A stretch of DNA of 64,000 nt from the NCBI RefSeq assembly GCF_028994805.1, contig NZ_JAJQQP010000008.1:42524-106523 (forward strand). Direction: 5' to 3'. Made by a program: the position numbers and the translations under genes. The notes below the pieces were generated by a model, which was given only the letters and a program-made list of their open reading frames with translations, did no database searches and had not been told where the DNA came from. The stretch comes from Promicromonospora iranensis (lineage in GTDB: Bacteria > Actinomycetota > Actinomycetes > Actinomycetales > Cellulomonadaceae). Of the stretch, positions 7,912 to 14,940 are shown in pieces (the stretch's first letter is position 1; each line of letters starts with the position of its first letter).

Positions 7912-8663
7912 GCCCGGCCTCCGGGGGTCGTGGTGTGGGCGTCGGCCGCAGCCCGCGTATCGGCGTCGAGCACCATGGCGAAGAACCGCTGTTCCAGGTC
8001 GGTGCCGCCCGGCTCGAGGCGCCCGACGTCGCGCCCGGCGTGCAGCACCACTATCTCGTCGGCGATGCGCGCCACCTCGTCGAGGTGATGGCTCGAGACG
8101 AGCACCGCCGCGCCGTCGTCGGCCAGGCCGCGGACCAGCTCGCGCACGAGGACGACGCCCTGCGGGTCGAGGGCGCTCGTCGGCTCGTCAAGGATCACGG
8201 CGGAAGGCCGGTGGAAGGTCGCGCAGGCGATGCCCAGGCGCTGCCGGTTGCCCATCGAGAGCGTCCTGGCGCGCGCGTGCCGCCAGGCCTCCAGGCCCAT
8301 CCGGTCGACGGCGGCGCTCGCCGCCGGTATCGCTGCGCGCCGTGACCGTCCGTGCAGCCGGGCCGCGCAGCGGAGGTTCTCCGTGACCGTCAGGTCGGGG
8401 TAGACCAGGGGTGTGTCGACGACGTGACCGAACCGCGCGGCGACGTCGAAGGGCAGGTCAGCAGGGTCGTGTCCCAGGATCGTCGCCTCCCCGTCCGTGG
8501 GATGCAGACGGCCGGACAACGCGCGCAGCGCCGTCGTCTTGCCGGCGCCGTTGAGGCCGATCAGGGCGGTGACCTGTCCGGGCCGGACGGTCAGCGTGAG
8601 GCGGTCGAGGGCTGAGCGCTCGCCGAAGGTGTGCGTGACGTTGTCGAGCCGGAGCGCCGTCAC
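7908..8663 (-). CDS. ABC exporter ATP-binding protein
   Basis: A 251-aa ATPase. Walker A is GLNGAGKTT (37-45), Walker B is SAVILDEPTSALD and the H-loop is VLVSSHHLDE. The signature is LSMGNRQRLG, with Met-Gly-Asn where most relatives have Gly-Gly-Gln, a variant seen in some exporter ATPases. It powers the downstream permease. The gene overlaps both neighbours by 4 nt (ATGA), so all three proteins are probably made at coupled levels. Confidence 0.9.
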   Translation of the reverse strand: MTALRLDNVTHTFGERSALDRLTLTVRPGQVTALIGLNGAGKTTALRALSGRLHPTDGEATILGHDPADLPFDVAARFGHVVDTPLVYPDLTVTENLRCAARLHGRSRRAAIPAASAAVDRMGLEAWRHARARTLSMGNRQRLGIACATFHRPSAVILDEPTSALDPQGVVLVRELVRGLADDGAAVLVSSHHLDEVARIADEIVVLHAGRDVGRLEPGGTDLEQRFFAMVLDADTRAAADAHTTTPGGRA

Positions 8664-9226
8664 GACGTGGCTCCTGCCGGGGCGAGCTGCGCGAGGGCGC
8701 GGCGGACGAGGTCGGTGAGGGTGACGTCGCTGGGCGCCGAGCCCCAGGCCAGGAGGGCCGCGGTGGTCGCGGCGAGACAGGCAGAGGCGGCGATGGCGGC
8801 GTCGAGGGGATCGGTGCCGTCGGCCACCAGCCGGTCTGTTATCGCCTGCTGGGTGGCATCGGTGCCCACCGAGACGGCCGCACGGAGCGAGGGGGACTGC
8901 GCGACCAGGGCCACCCGGCGCCTGGCGGTCGTGTCCTCGGTGGGGGTGATGTCGCCGAGCGCGGTGAGCAGGCCCAGGCGGGTGCGTTCCAGGGGCGAGA
9001 GGTCGGCCGGCTGGGCGCCGACGGCGTCCGCGATGAGCGGGTCGTACGGGTCCGTGACGAGTACGGCATCCTTCGTGGGGAAGTGCCGGAAGAACGTCAT
9101 CGGCGTGATGCCCGCCGCGTCGGCGATCTGGTTCACCGTGGTGGCGTCGTAGCCCTGGCGCTCGAAGAGGTCGAGCGCGGCATCGAGGATGCGGGCCCGG
9201 GTGCGGAGGGTACGGGGTGTGACCAC
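8660..9226 (-). CDS. TetR-family repressor of the ABC exporter operon
   Basis: A 188-aa regulator. The N-terminal HTH (RARILDAALDLFERQGYDAT, then NQIADAAGITPMTFFRHFPT) is a standard TetR DNA-binding domain, with the TFFRHFPTKDAVL recognition region intact. The C-terminal ligand domain gives no hint of the inducer. The start is GTG at 9226; a 23-bp perfect palindrome begins 4 nt upstream, so the protein almost certainly represses its own operon. It leads the TetR-ATPase-permease operon and may also affect the divergent dnaX. Confidence 0.92.
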   Translation of the reverse strand: MVTPRTLRTRARILDAALDLFERQGYDATTVNQIADAAGITPMTFFRHFPTKDAVLVTDPYDPLIADAVGAQPADLSPLERTRLGLLTALGDITPTEDTTARRRVALVAQSPSLRAAVSVGTDATQQAITDRLVADGTDPLDAAIAASACLAATTAALLAWGSAPSDVTLTDLVRRALAQLAPAGATS

Positions 9227-9229
9227 AGT

Positions 9230-9252
9230 TAAATGTTAGTCACTAACATTTA
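9230..9252. promoter_or_regulatory. TetR operator, 23-bp perfect palindrome
   Basis: TAAATGTTAG and CTAACATTTA flank the spacer TCA. The site is strikingly AT-rich for this genome and lies 4 nt from the TetR start codon, the classic position for autorepression. It lies about 110 bp before the dnaX promoter motif. Confidence 0.85.
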
Positions 9253-9358
9253 GCGGTGGCGAGGCTGGGGTCGAACCCGGTCACGCGACGTGCCGCTCGG
9301 GTCGGAGGAACGCCGCGCTTCGGGTCGAATCCGGACCTGTGGACGGCTGTCCTCCGAG

Positions 9359-9380
9359 TGTCGGTGAGGCCGTCTATCGT
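9359..9380 (+). promoter_or_regulatory. PafBC-type DNA-damage promoter of dnaX
   Basis: TGTCGGTG (9359-9366), 8 nt, then TATCGT (9375-9380) matches the mycobacterial RecA-independent damage motif TGTCRGTG-N8-TAnnnT exactly. Seven nt separate the -10 from the GTG at 9388, so the mRNA is expected to be leaderless. Confidence 0.75.
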
Positions 9381-9387
9381 TGCGGGG

Positions 9388-12078
9388 GTGAGCACCGCCC
9401 TATACCGCCGCTACAGGCCCGAGACGTTCGCCGAGGTGATCGGCCAGGACCACGTCACGGGCCCCCTCATGCAGGCCCTGCGCAGCGGGAGGGTCAACCA
9501 CGCCTATCTCTTCAGCGGTCCACGAGGCTGCGGAAAGACCACGTCGGCACGCATCCTCGCCCGCACGCTCAACTGCGCGAAGAACACGCCCGAGACGCCG
9601 ATCGACACCCCGTGCGGCGAGTGCCCCTCGTGCGTCGAGCTGGCGCGCGGCGGCTCCGGCTCGCTCGACGTGGTGGAGATCGACGCGGCGTCGCACAACG
9701 GTGTGGACGACGCGCGTGACCTGCGCGAACGGGCCACGTTCGCCCCGGCTCGCGACCGGTACAAGATCTTCATCCTCGACGAGGCGCACATGGTGACGCC
9801 GCAGGGCTTCAACGCGCTGCTGAAGATCGTCGAGGAGCCGCCGCCCCACATCAAGTTCATCTTCGCGACCACGGAGCCGGACAAGGTGATCGGCACCATC
9901 CGGTCGCGCACCCACCACTACCCGTTCCGGCTCGTGCCGCCGGACGTGCTGTCCCCGTACCTCGAGCAGCTCTGCGGTGCCGAGGGAGTCGAGGTGGGTG
10001 GCGGAGTGCTCCCGCTGGTCACCCGTGCGGGCGGCGGTTCGGTGCGTGACTCCCTGTCCGTGATGGACCAGCTCATCGCCGGGGCCACGGGCGGCGTCGT
10101 CGACTACGACCTCGCGGTCGGCCTGCTCGGCTTCACGCACGCGACGCTGCTGGACGACGTCGTGGACGCGCTCGCCGCACGCGACGGGGGATCGATCTTC
10201 CGGGTCGTCGACCAGATCATCGCGACGGGGCACGAGCCGCGCCGGTTCGTCGAGGACGTGCTGGAGCGCCTGCGTGACCTCATCGTCATCGGTGTCTCGG
10301 GTGACGCTGCCAGTGCCGTGCTGCGAGGCATACCCACCGATCAGCTCGAGCGCATGCGGACCCAGGCGGGACGGCTGGGGGTGGCGGAGCTCTCCCGGGC
10401 CGCGGACCTCGTGAACGCCGCCCTCACCGAGATGACGGGCGCCACGTCTCCGCGCCTGCACCTGGAGCTGCTGTGCGCTCGCCTGCTCCTGCCCGGGGCC
10501 GACGACGGCACAGCGGGTCTCGCGGCGCGCATCGACCGGCTGGAACGTGGCGGCATCGTGGCGTCCGGGGCGCCGGCCGCGCCCGGGCCGGGCCGCGACG
10601 CGGCGCCGGACGGTGCGCCGGCTCCGGAGCCGACGACGGGCGGGCTCGCCGGGGCCGCCGCCGCACGTGCGGTGCTCGACGCACGCAAGAAGCGGGGCGA
10701 GCCGGGCCAGCCTGCTGCGCCGGAACCTGCTCGGCCCGAGGCGAAGGCCGCCCCCGCGGCACCTGTCGCCGCGGCAGAGCCCTCGTCCGCAGGCGAAGGC
10801 GCTTCCGGGCCCACCGCACGGGCAGAGCCCGAGCCGGAACCCGCGGTTCAGGAGTCCCCAGCGCAGGAGTCCCCAGCACCAGAGTCTCCGGTGCAGCAGG
10901 CTCCCGCACGGCCCGTACCGGAGCCGGCCGACGCGTCCGCGTCGGCTGCGCCGTCGGCTGCGCCGGCCTCCGGGTCCCCGGGCGCGGAGCCGGGCGTCAC
11001 GACGGAGACGGTCCGACGGCGCTGGCCCGAGGTGCTCGGTGCGCTCGCCGCTGCGCGTGTCACGTGGTCGCTCGTCGGGCCGAACGCGCAGGTCGTCGCC
11101 CTGGAGGGCAACACGCTGAAGCTGGGCTTCGCTGCCCCTGGCCTGGCGCGTACGTTCTCGAACGCACGGCACACCAGCGCTGTGGAGGAAGCGGTCTACC
11201 AGACGCTGGGCATCCGGGTCCGGGTCGAGGCGACTCTCGACGAGGGGCCGGCCGGTGGCGGTGAGGCGAGCGGCGGTGGAACCTCCGGCGGCGGGCCGTC
11301 GGGTGGGGCCTCGTCGGGTGGTGGTCCTTCGGGCGGTGGCGCCGGTCCGGCGTCGGGCGAGCCTCGACGCGAGGCCCCGGCACCCACCGCCGCCGCGGCA
11401 CCCGAGTGGCCCGACGTGCCGCCGCCCGGCGGGCGTGCGGCCACGGTGTCCGCGCCGTCGGCCTCGGCCGATGCGCTGCCCGTCGCCGGCGCTGCCGCGA
11501 CGGCAGCAGCAGGCGCCGCGGGCGGCGGTCTCTCCGGAAGATCGGCGGCACTGGCGCCGGTGTCGGCCCAGGGGAGTGTCGCGGTCGCCGAACGCCCAGA
11601 GCCCTCCCGGCCCGAGCCGTCTGGTCCCGAGCCCGGTCGTCCGGAGCCTGCTCGGCCCGCGGCCAGACCTCCGTCGGCGGCGAGCGCAGCGGACGAGGCA
11701 TGGCTCTCGGGCGCCAGCGCGACCGAGCCTCCCGCCGACTACGACATGCCGGAGCCCGAGCCCGTCTACGAGGACCAGGCCCCGGCGCCCGCGCGAGCCC
11801 CGATGTCGGGGGCGGGCGGAGCGCGCGAGGCGCTACGCCAGGCGAACGAACGCCGGGCGAGAGCGGCGAGCGGTGCTGATGCCGAGCCGCGTCGAGGGAC
11901 CGCCGCGGGCGCGGCGGCGAGCACGTCCCGGGCGGCGGCCCCGGCCGACGAGCCCGACTTCTACGACGAGCCGTCCGCCGACGACCCGGACATCGCGTCG
12001 GCCGGCATGGTCGGGGTGCCGCTCGTGGTGCAGGTCCTGGGCGGCACGGTGATCGACGAGATCGTGGAGCAGCCGTGA
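9388..12078 (+). CDS. dnaX: DNA polymerase III subunits gamma and tau
   Basis: An 896-aa clamp-loader ATPase. From GTG 9388, Walker A is GPRGCGKT (44-51), the zinc cysteines are C63, C76, C79 and C82, Walker B is FILDEAHM, and the SRC-like arginine region follows; domain III ends near residue 370. About 200-270 and then 300 further residues are Ala/Pro/Glu/Gly-rich low-complexity linker around a short tau-like domain (TVRRRWPEVLGALAAARVTW). The GTG is preferred over an upstream ATG at 9256 because the family starts STALYRRYRP and a -10 lies 7 nt before it. No A-rich slippery site is present, so frameshift production of gamma is not supported. It overlaps the next gene by GTGA. Confidence 0.97.
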   Translation: MSTALYRRYRPETFAEVIGQDHVTGPLMQALRSGRVNHAYLFSGPRGCGKTTSARILARTLNCAKNTPETPIDTPCGECPSCVELARGGSGSLDVVEIDAASHNGVDDARDLRERATFAPARDRYKIFILDEAHMVTPQGFNALLKIVEEPPPHIKFIFATTEPDKVIGTIRSRTHHYPFRLVPPDVLSPYLEQLCGAEGVEVGGGVLPLVTRAGGGSVRDSLSVMDQLIAGATGGVVDYDLAVGLLGFTHATLLDDVVDALAARDGGSIFRVVDQIIATGHEPRRFVEDVLERLRDLIVIGVSGDAASAVLRGIPTDQLERMRTQAGRLGVAELSRAADLVNAALTEMTGATSPRLHLELLCARLLLPGADDGTAGLAARIDRLERGGIVASGAPAAPGPGRDAAPDGAPAPEPTTGGLAGAAAARAVLDARKKRGEPGQPAAPEPARPEAKAAPAAPVAAAEPSSAGEGASGPTARAEPEPEPAVQESPAQESPAPESPVQQAPARPVPEPADASASAAPSAAPASGSPGAEPGVTTETVRRRWPEVLGALAAARVTWSLVGPNAQVVALEGNTLKLGFAAPGLARTFSNARHTSAVEEAVYQTLGIRVRVEATLDEGPAGGGEASGGGTSGGGPSGGASSGGGPSGGGAGPASGEPRREAPAPTAAAAPEWPDVPPPGGRAATVSAPSASADALPVAGAAATAAAGAAGGGLSGRSAALAPVSAQGSVAVAERPEPSRPEPSGPEPGRPEPARPAARPPSAASAADEAWLSGASATEPPADYDMPEPEPVYEDQAPAPARAPMSGAGGAREALRQANERRARAASGADAEPRRGTAAGAAASTSRAAAPADEPDFYDEPSADDPDIASAGMVGVPLVVQVLGGTVIDEIVEQP

Positions 12079-12500
12079 GCGGGGACGGCGCCATCGGTCC
12101 GATCACGACGCTTCGGATCGTCGCGGCCGTCGTGGAGCGTGCCGACGGGCGGCATCTGCTGGTCCGCAAGCGCGGTACGCAGTCATTCATGCAGGTGGGC
12201 GGCAAGATCGAGCCGGGCGAAGCGCCCCTGGCGGCCCTGCTGCGGGAGTTCGAGGAGGAGGTCGGCGTGCGGCTCGAACCGGCCGACATCGAGATCCTCG
12301 GCCGGTTCGGTGCGCCGGCCGCCAACGAGCCGGACCACATCGTCGATGCGCACGCCTACCGGGTGCGCCTGCGGCCCGGCACCGAGATCGCGGTGCAGGC
12401 CGAGCTCGAGGAGCTGGTGTGGATCGATCCTGCCGACCCGGTCGCGAGCTATCCGCTCGCGCCGTTGTCCCGGGACCTGCTGGTCGCTGCCGGGCACTGA
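12075..12500 (+). CDS. NUDIX hydrolase coupled to dnaX
   Basis: A 141-aa protein with Nudix box GGKIEPGEAPLAALLREFEE followed by EVGV (about residues 42-65), complete for catalysis. The small size and 'LVRKRGTQSFMQVGGKIEPG' context resemble MutT-like housecleaning enzymes that remove damaged nucleotides, although the substrate is unproven. The GTG start overlaps the dnaX stop (GTGA), so it is co-translated with the clamp loader and inherits the damage-type promoter. A nucleotide-pool cleaning role would fit that position. Confidence 0.88.
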   Translation: MSGDGAIGPITTLRIVAAVVERADGRHLLVRKRGTQSFMQVGGKIEPGEAPLAALLREFEEEVGVRLEPADIEILGRFGAPAANEPDHIVDAHAYRVRLRPGTEIAVQAELEELVWIDPADPVASYPLAPLSRDLLVAAGH

Positions 12501-12505
12501 ACGTC

Positions 12506-12682
12506 TCAGCTTTTGCCCTGCTCCGCCCGGTACCGCGCCACGCGCGCGGCCCGCTCGCGCTCCATCCGACGCCGGGGGTCGGTGTCGTCAGCCTGCTCGG
12601 CGGGACCGGCGACGTGCAGCAGCAACCAGTTGAGCCGCCACGTGAAGCGGTACCCCAGGGTCAGACCGTCGCGGTTGCGCAT
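12506..12682 (-). CDS. Small conserved basic protein, 58 aa
   Basis: ATG at 12682 is preceded by GGAGG with a 6-nt spacer, an excellent ribosome binding site, and the reading frame ends convergently 6 bp from the NUDIX gene. The protein has an aromatic N-terminal half (LGYRFTWRLNWLLLHVAGPA) and a charged Arg/Glu-rich helix (RRRMERERAARVARYRAEQ). No known family is recognised. It is divergent from the OhrR-like gene and shares its operator region, so it may be co-regulated with it. Confidence 0.65.
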   Translation of the reverse strand: MRNRDGLTLGYRFTWRLNWLLLHVAGPAEQADDTDPRRRMERERAARVARYRAEQGKS

Positions 12683-12709
12683 GCCGTTCCTCCGTTTAAT
12701 TGGTGTACA

Positions 12710-12731
12710 AACAGTTTGCACACAAACTGTT
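12710..12731. promoter_or_regulatory. OhrR-type operator, AACAGTTTG-CACA-CAAACTGTT
   Basis: The 9-bp arms are perfectly inverted around CACA and AT-rich against the background. The site lies in the 77-bp gap between the divergent 58-aa gene and the OhrR-like gene, 28 bp before the regulator's start. It is the expected place for autorepression and could control both genes. Confidence 0.75.
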
Positions 12732-12759
12732 ACGCTGGTCAATGTCCGAGAGGAGCCGC

Positions 12760-13293
12760 ATGAACGCCATGTCTCGCGCGGGTGCCGCGTCGCTGTCCGA
12801 CCTGGAAGGGTCGTCCGGCCTCGACGTCCCTGCGGCAGACCCTGCCGACGGAGGCCAGACCACCCCCGACGACCTCCTGGCCCTCGATCGCCAGGTGTGC
12901 TTCGCACTCGCCGTCGCCTCGCGCAGCGTCATCGCGCTGTACCGGCCGCTCCTCGAGCCGATGGGTATCACCCACCCGCAGTACCTGGTCATGCTCGCCC
13001 TGTGGGAACGGTCGCCGCTCTCGGTCAAGCAGCTCAGCGGGCTGCTGCAGCTCGACCCCGGCACCTTGTCCCCGCTGCTCAAGCGCCTCGAAGCGATCGG
13101 CTACGTCACGCGGCGGCGCGATCCTCGTGACGAACGGGCGCTCGCCGTCGAGCTCACGGAGGAAGGGCGCGCACTGCGGGAGCAGGCGCTCCTCGTACCG
13201 CCGGCCATCATGGCGCGCCTGGGGATGTCCGCCGAGGAGCTCACGGCGCTGCACCGCAGCCTCACCCGGGTCATCGCGGCGGCCGCACCATGA
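12760..13293 (+). CDS. OhrR-like MarR-family peroxide-sensing repressor
   Basis: A 177-aa winged-helix regulator. The block LDRQVCFALAVASRSVIALYRPLL and 'THPQYLVMLALWE' aligns with OhrR, including its reactive cysteine (Cys47 here) and the second tyrosine that contacts the oxidised cysteine (Tyr61). The first tyrosine of that pair is Ala51. The ATG at 12760 is favoured by AGAGGAG 6 nt upstream; in-frame starts at 12700 and 12742 lie in or near the operator. The ~40 N-terminal residues before the core are longer than usual. No ohr peroxidase gene is in the window; the coupled gene (ATGA) encodes a VOC protein. Confidence 0.85.
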   Translation: MNAMSRAGAASLSDLEGSSGLDVPAADPADGGQTTPDDLLALDRQVCFALAVASRSVIALYRPLLEPMGITHPQYLVMLALWERSPLSVKQLSGLLQLDPGTLSPLLKRLEAIGYVTRRRDPRDERALAVELTEEGRALREQALLVPPAIMARLGMSAEELTALHRSLTRVIAAAAP

Positions 13294-13682
13294 GTCGCGG
13301 CCGCCTGCACCATGTCGAGCTGTGGGTCCCGTCGCTCGTCCGGGCGGAGCGGTCGTGGGGCTGGCTCCTCGCCAGCCTCGGCTACGTCGAGCACCAGCGC
13401 TGGAGCGTCGGGGTGAGCTGGATCCTCGACGGCACCTATGTCGTCGTCGAGCAGAGCCCGGCGCTCGCCGCGGACGCCCACGACCGGCTCGCCCCGGGGA
13501 TCAACCACGTCGCGTTCCAGGGCGGCACGCGTGACGAGGTGGATCAGCTCGTCGAGGCGGCGCCCGCCCACGGCTGGGCGCTGCTGTTTCCCGACAAGCA
13601 TCCGCACGCCGGCGGGGCGGACCACTACGCCGCCTATCTGGAGAACGAGGACGGCTACGAGGTCGAGGTCGTCGCGGCCTGA
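13290..13682 (+). CDS. VOC (glyoxalase/dioxygenase) superfamily protein
   Basis: A 130-aa protein with two beta-alpha-beta-beta-beta halves: 'RLHHVELWVPSL' begins the first and 'GINHVAFQGGTRDEVDQL' the second. Metal-ligand candidates are His8, the His in GINHVAF and the Glu near GYEVEVVAA. VOC proteins act as glyoxalases, dioxygenases or resistance proteins, and the substrate is not evident. It starts inside the OhrR stop (ATGA), so it is probably derepressed under organic peroxide stress, suggesting detoxification of an electrophile. Confidence 0.85.
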   Translation: MSRGRLHHVELWVPSLVRAERSWGWLLASLGYVEHQRWSVGVSWILDGTYVVVEQSPALAADAHDRLAPGINHVAFQGGTRDEVDQLVEAAPAHGWALLFPDKHPHAGGADHYAAYLENEDGYEVEVVAA

Positions 13683-13690
13683 GCGTTCGA

Positions 13691-13712
13691 TGTCAGTCGC
13701 TCCTGGAACACT
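13691..13712 (+). promoter_or_regulatory. PafBC-type promoter of the NADAR gene
   Basis: TGTCAGTC (13691-13698), 8 nt, then AACACT (13707-13712), 7 nt before ATG 13720. The upstream box has one change from TGTCRGTG and the -10 starts with A rather than T. It is nearly identical to the element in front of the next gene. Confidence 0.6.
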
Positions 13713-13719
13713 GCGTCGC

Positions 13720-14298
13720 ATGTCCAACAACGTCGTGCTCCGACCTGCACTCGCCCGCTCGGTGGACGAGCTCCGGCTGTTGATCGAGGCCGGAGCCGCA
13801 GTCAAGTACCTGCACTTCTGGGGACACCAGCCCGAGACCGATGGCACCGCTGGCAAGGGGAGCTTGAGCCAGTGGTTCGTTGCTCCGTTCGAGGTGGCCG
13901 GCGAACGCTACGCCACCGCTGAGCACTGGATGATGGCGGAGAAGGCGCGGCTGTTCCGGGACCCGGATGCCGAGCGGGCGGCGATCGATGCCCCGAACCC
14001 GGCTCTGGCCAAGGCCGCCGGGCGGGCCGTCCGCGACTTCGACGGAGACGTCTGGGCGCGCGAGCGGTTCGAGGTCGTGGTGCGGGGCAACGTCCACAAG
14101 TTCGCGGCCCACCCGGACCTGCAGGAGTTCCTGCTGCGCACCGGCTCGCGGGTGCTCGTCGAAGCGAGCCCGCGAGACCGGGTCTGGGGGATCGGGATGG
14201 GCGCGAAGAACGAGAACGCCGAGAACCCGGCAGCCTGGCGCGGACTCAACGTGCTGGGGTTCGCTCTGATGGAGGCTCGGGAGCGGCTTCGCGCCTGA
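13720..14298 (+). CDS. NADAR-domain (YbiA-like) N-glycosidase
   Basis: A 192-aa protein whose whole length matches the NADAR fold: 'VKYLHFWGHQPETDG', SLSQWFVAPFEV, TAEHWMMAEKARLF, and the C-terminal NENAENPAAWRGLNVLG. Related proteins hydrolyse N-glycosidic bonds in riboflavin intermediates (YbiA type), and NADAR members are reported to remove ADP-ribose from guanine in nucleic acid. Which activity applies here is not decided by sequence. ATG 13720 is chosen over 13690 because the latter lies inside the promoter box; a leaderless mRNA is expected. The damage-type promoter points toward nucleic-acid repair. Confidence 0.85.
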   Translation: MSNNVVLRPALARSVDELRLLIEAGAAVKYLHFWGHQPETDGTAGKGSLSQWFVAPFEVAGERYATAEHWMMAEKARLFRDPDAERAAIDAPNPALAKAAGRAVRDFDGDVWARERFEVVVRGNVHKFAAHPDLQEFLLRTGSRVLVEASPRDRVWGIGMGAKNENAENPAAWRGLNVLGFALMEARERLRA

Positions 14299-14314
14299 CC
14301 GCCCGGCCTTGCCG

Positions 14315-14336
14315 TGTCAGTGGCTCGTGGAAGAGT
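14315..14336 (+). promoter_or_regulatory. PafBC-type promoter of the GNAT gene
   Basis: TGTCAGTG (14315-14322), 8 nt, AAGAGT (14331-14336), then 7 nt to ATG 14344. The upstream box is a perfect match; the -10 has A in place of the first T. The first 18 bases differ at only two positions from the element before the NADAR gene. Confidence 0.65.
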
Positions 14337-14343
14337 CAGGTCC

Positions 14344-14793
14344 ATGGCCAACCTGCAGCTCGCGGAGCTCACTCCCGACAACCTCTTCGGAGCCCTTCGG
14401 TTGCCCCCTCAGGCAGCCGACGAGGAGCCGGTGGCGCCGGTCGCCTGGTCGGTCGCGGAGGCCTACGTCAATCCCACCGCCTGGCCCAGGGTCGTTCTCG
14501 ACGGCGACGAGGTGGTCGGCTTCGTGATGGCGAACTGGAACCCGGACGAGGAGATCCCGGAGTTCCGCGCCGGGATCTGGCGCCTCAACGTGGCACGCGA
14601 GGCGCGGATGCGCGGGGTGGGCAGATTTGCCGTCGATCAGGTGGCCGAGGAGGCCCGGCGCCGTGGGCTCGACCGCATCACCGTCCTGTGGGTCCCGGGC
14701 CCGGACGGGCCTGAGGAGTTCTACCTGCGCTGCGGCTTCCGGAAGACGGGGAACCATCTGTTCGGGGAGGTGGTGGGGGAGCTGCTGCTCTGA
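14344..14793 (+). CDS. GNAT-family N-acetyltransferase
   Basis: A 149-aa acetyltransferase. The acetyl-CoA pyrophosphate-binding loop is RMRGVGRFAVDQ (R-x-x-G-x-G), preceded by the beta strand 'FRAGIWRLNVAREA' and followed by DRITVLWVPGPDGPEEFYLR and CGFRKTGN, the standard GNAT core. The acceptor is unknown. ATG 14344 is set by the -10 located 7 nt upstream; an in-frame ATG at 14314 overlaps the promoter box. It has its own damage-type promoter rather than sharing that of the NADAR gene, 45 bp away, so the two are parallel members of one regulon. Confidence 0.88.
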   Translation: MANLQLAELTPDNLFGALRLPPQAADEEPVAPVAWSVAEAYVNPTAWPRVVLDGDEVVGFVMANWNPDEEIPEFRAGIWRLNVAREARMRGVGRFAVDQVAEEARRRGLDRITVLWVPGPDGPEEFYLRCGFRKTGNHLFGEVVGELLL

Positions 14794-14940
14794 CGCTCCC
14801 AGGAGCCGAGCCAGTCCTGGATCCCGTCGAGCAGCCGACGCCGCAGCCGGCCGGCGCATGAGAGCTGCCGCACCGCCGGGCACCGGCCCGGCCAGGAAAA
14901 GACCGCGACGACACCGTCTTCCGGCCGCTACGTTCCGGAG

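Noticed and set aside
9268..9345. tRNA-like T-loops GGGTCGAACCCGG and GGGTCGAATCCGG before dnaX
   Set aside because: They resemble a T-arm, but no acceptor, D or anticodon stems can be built around either copy. Noted only as a short direct repeat.
9388..12078. Programmed frameshift making the gamma subunit from dnaX
   Set aside because: There is no A-rich slippery heptamer or poly-A run in the gene, and the low-complexity tail is in a single open frame.
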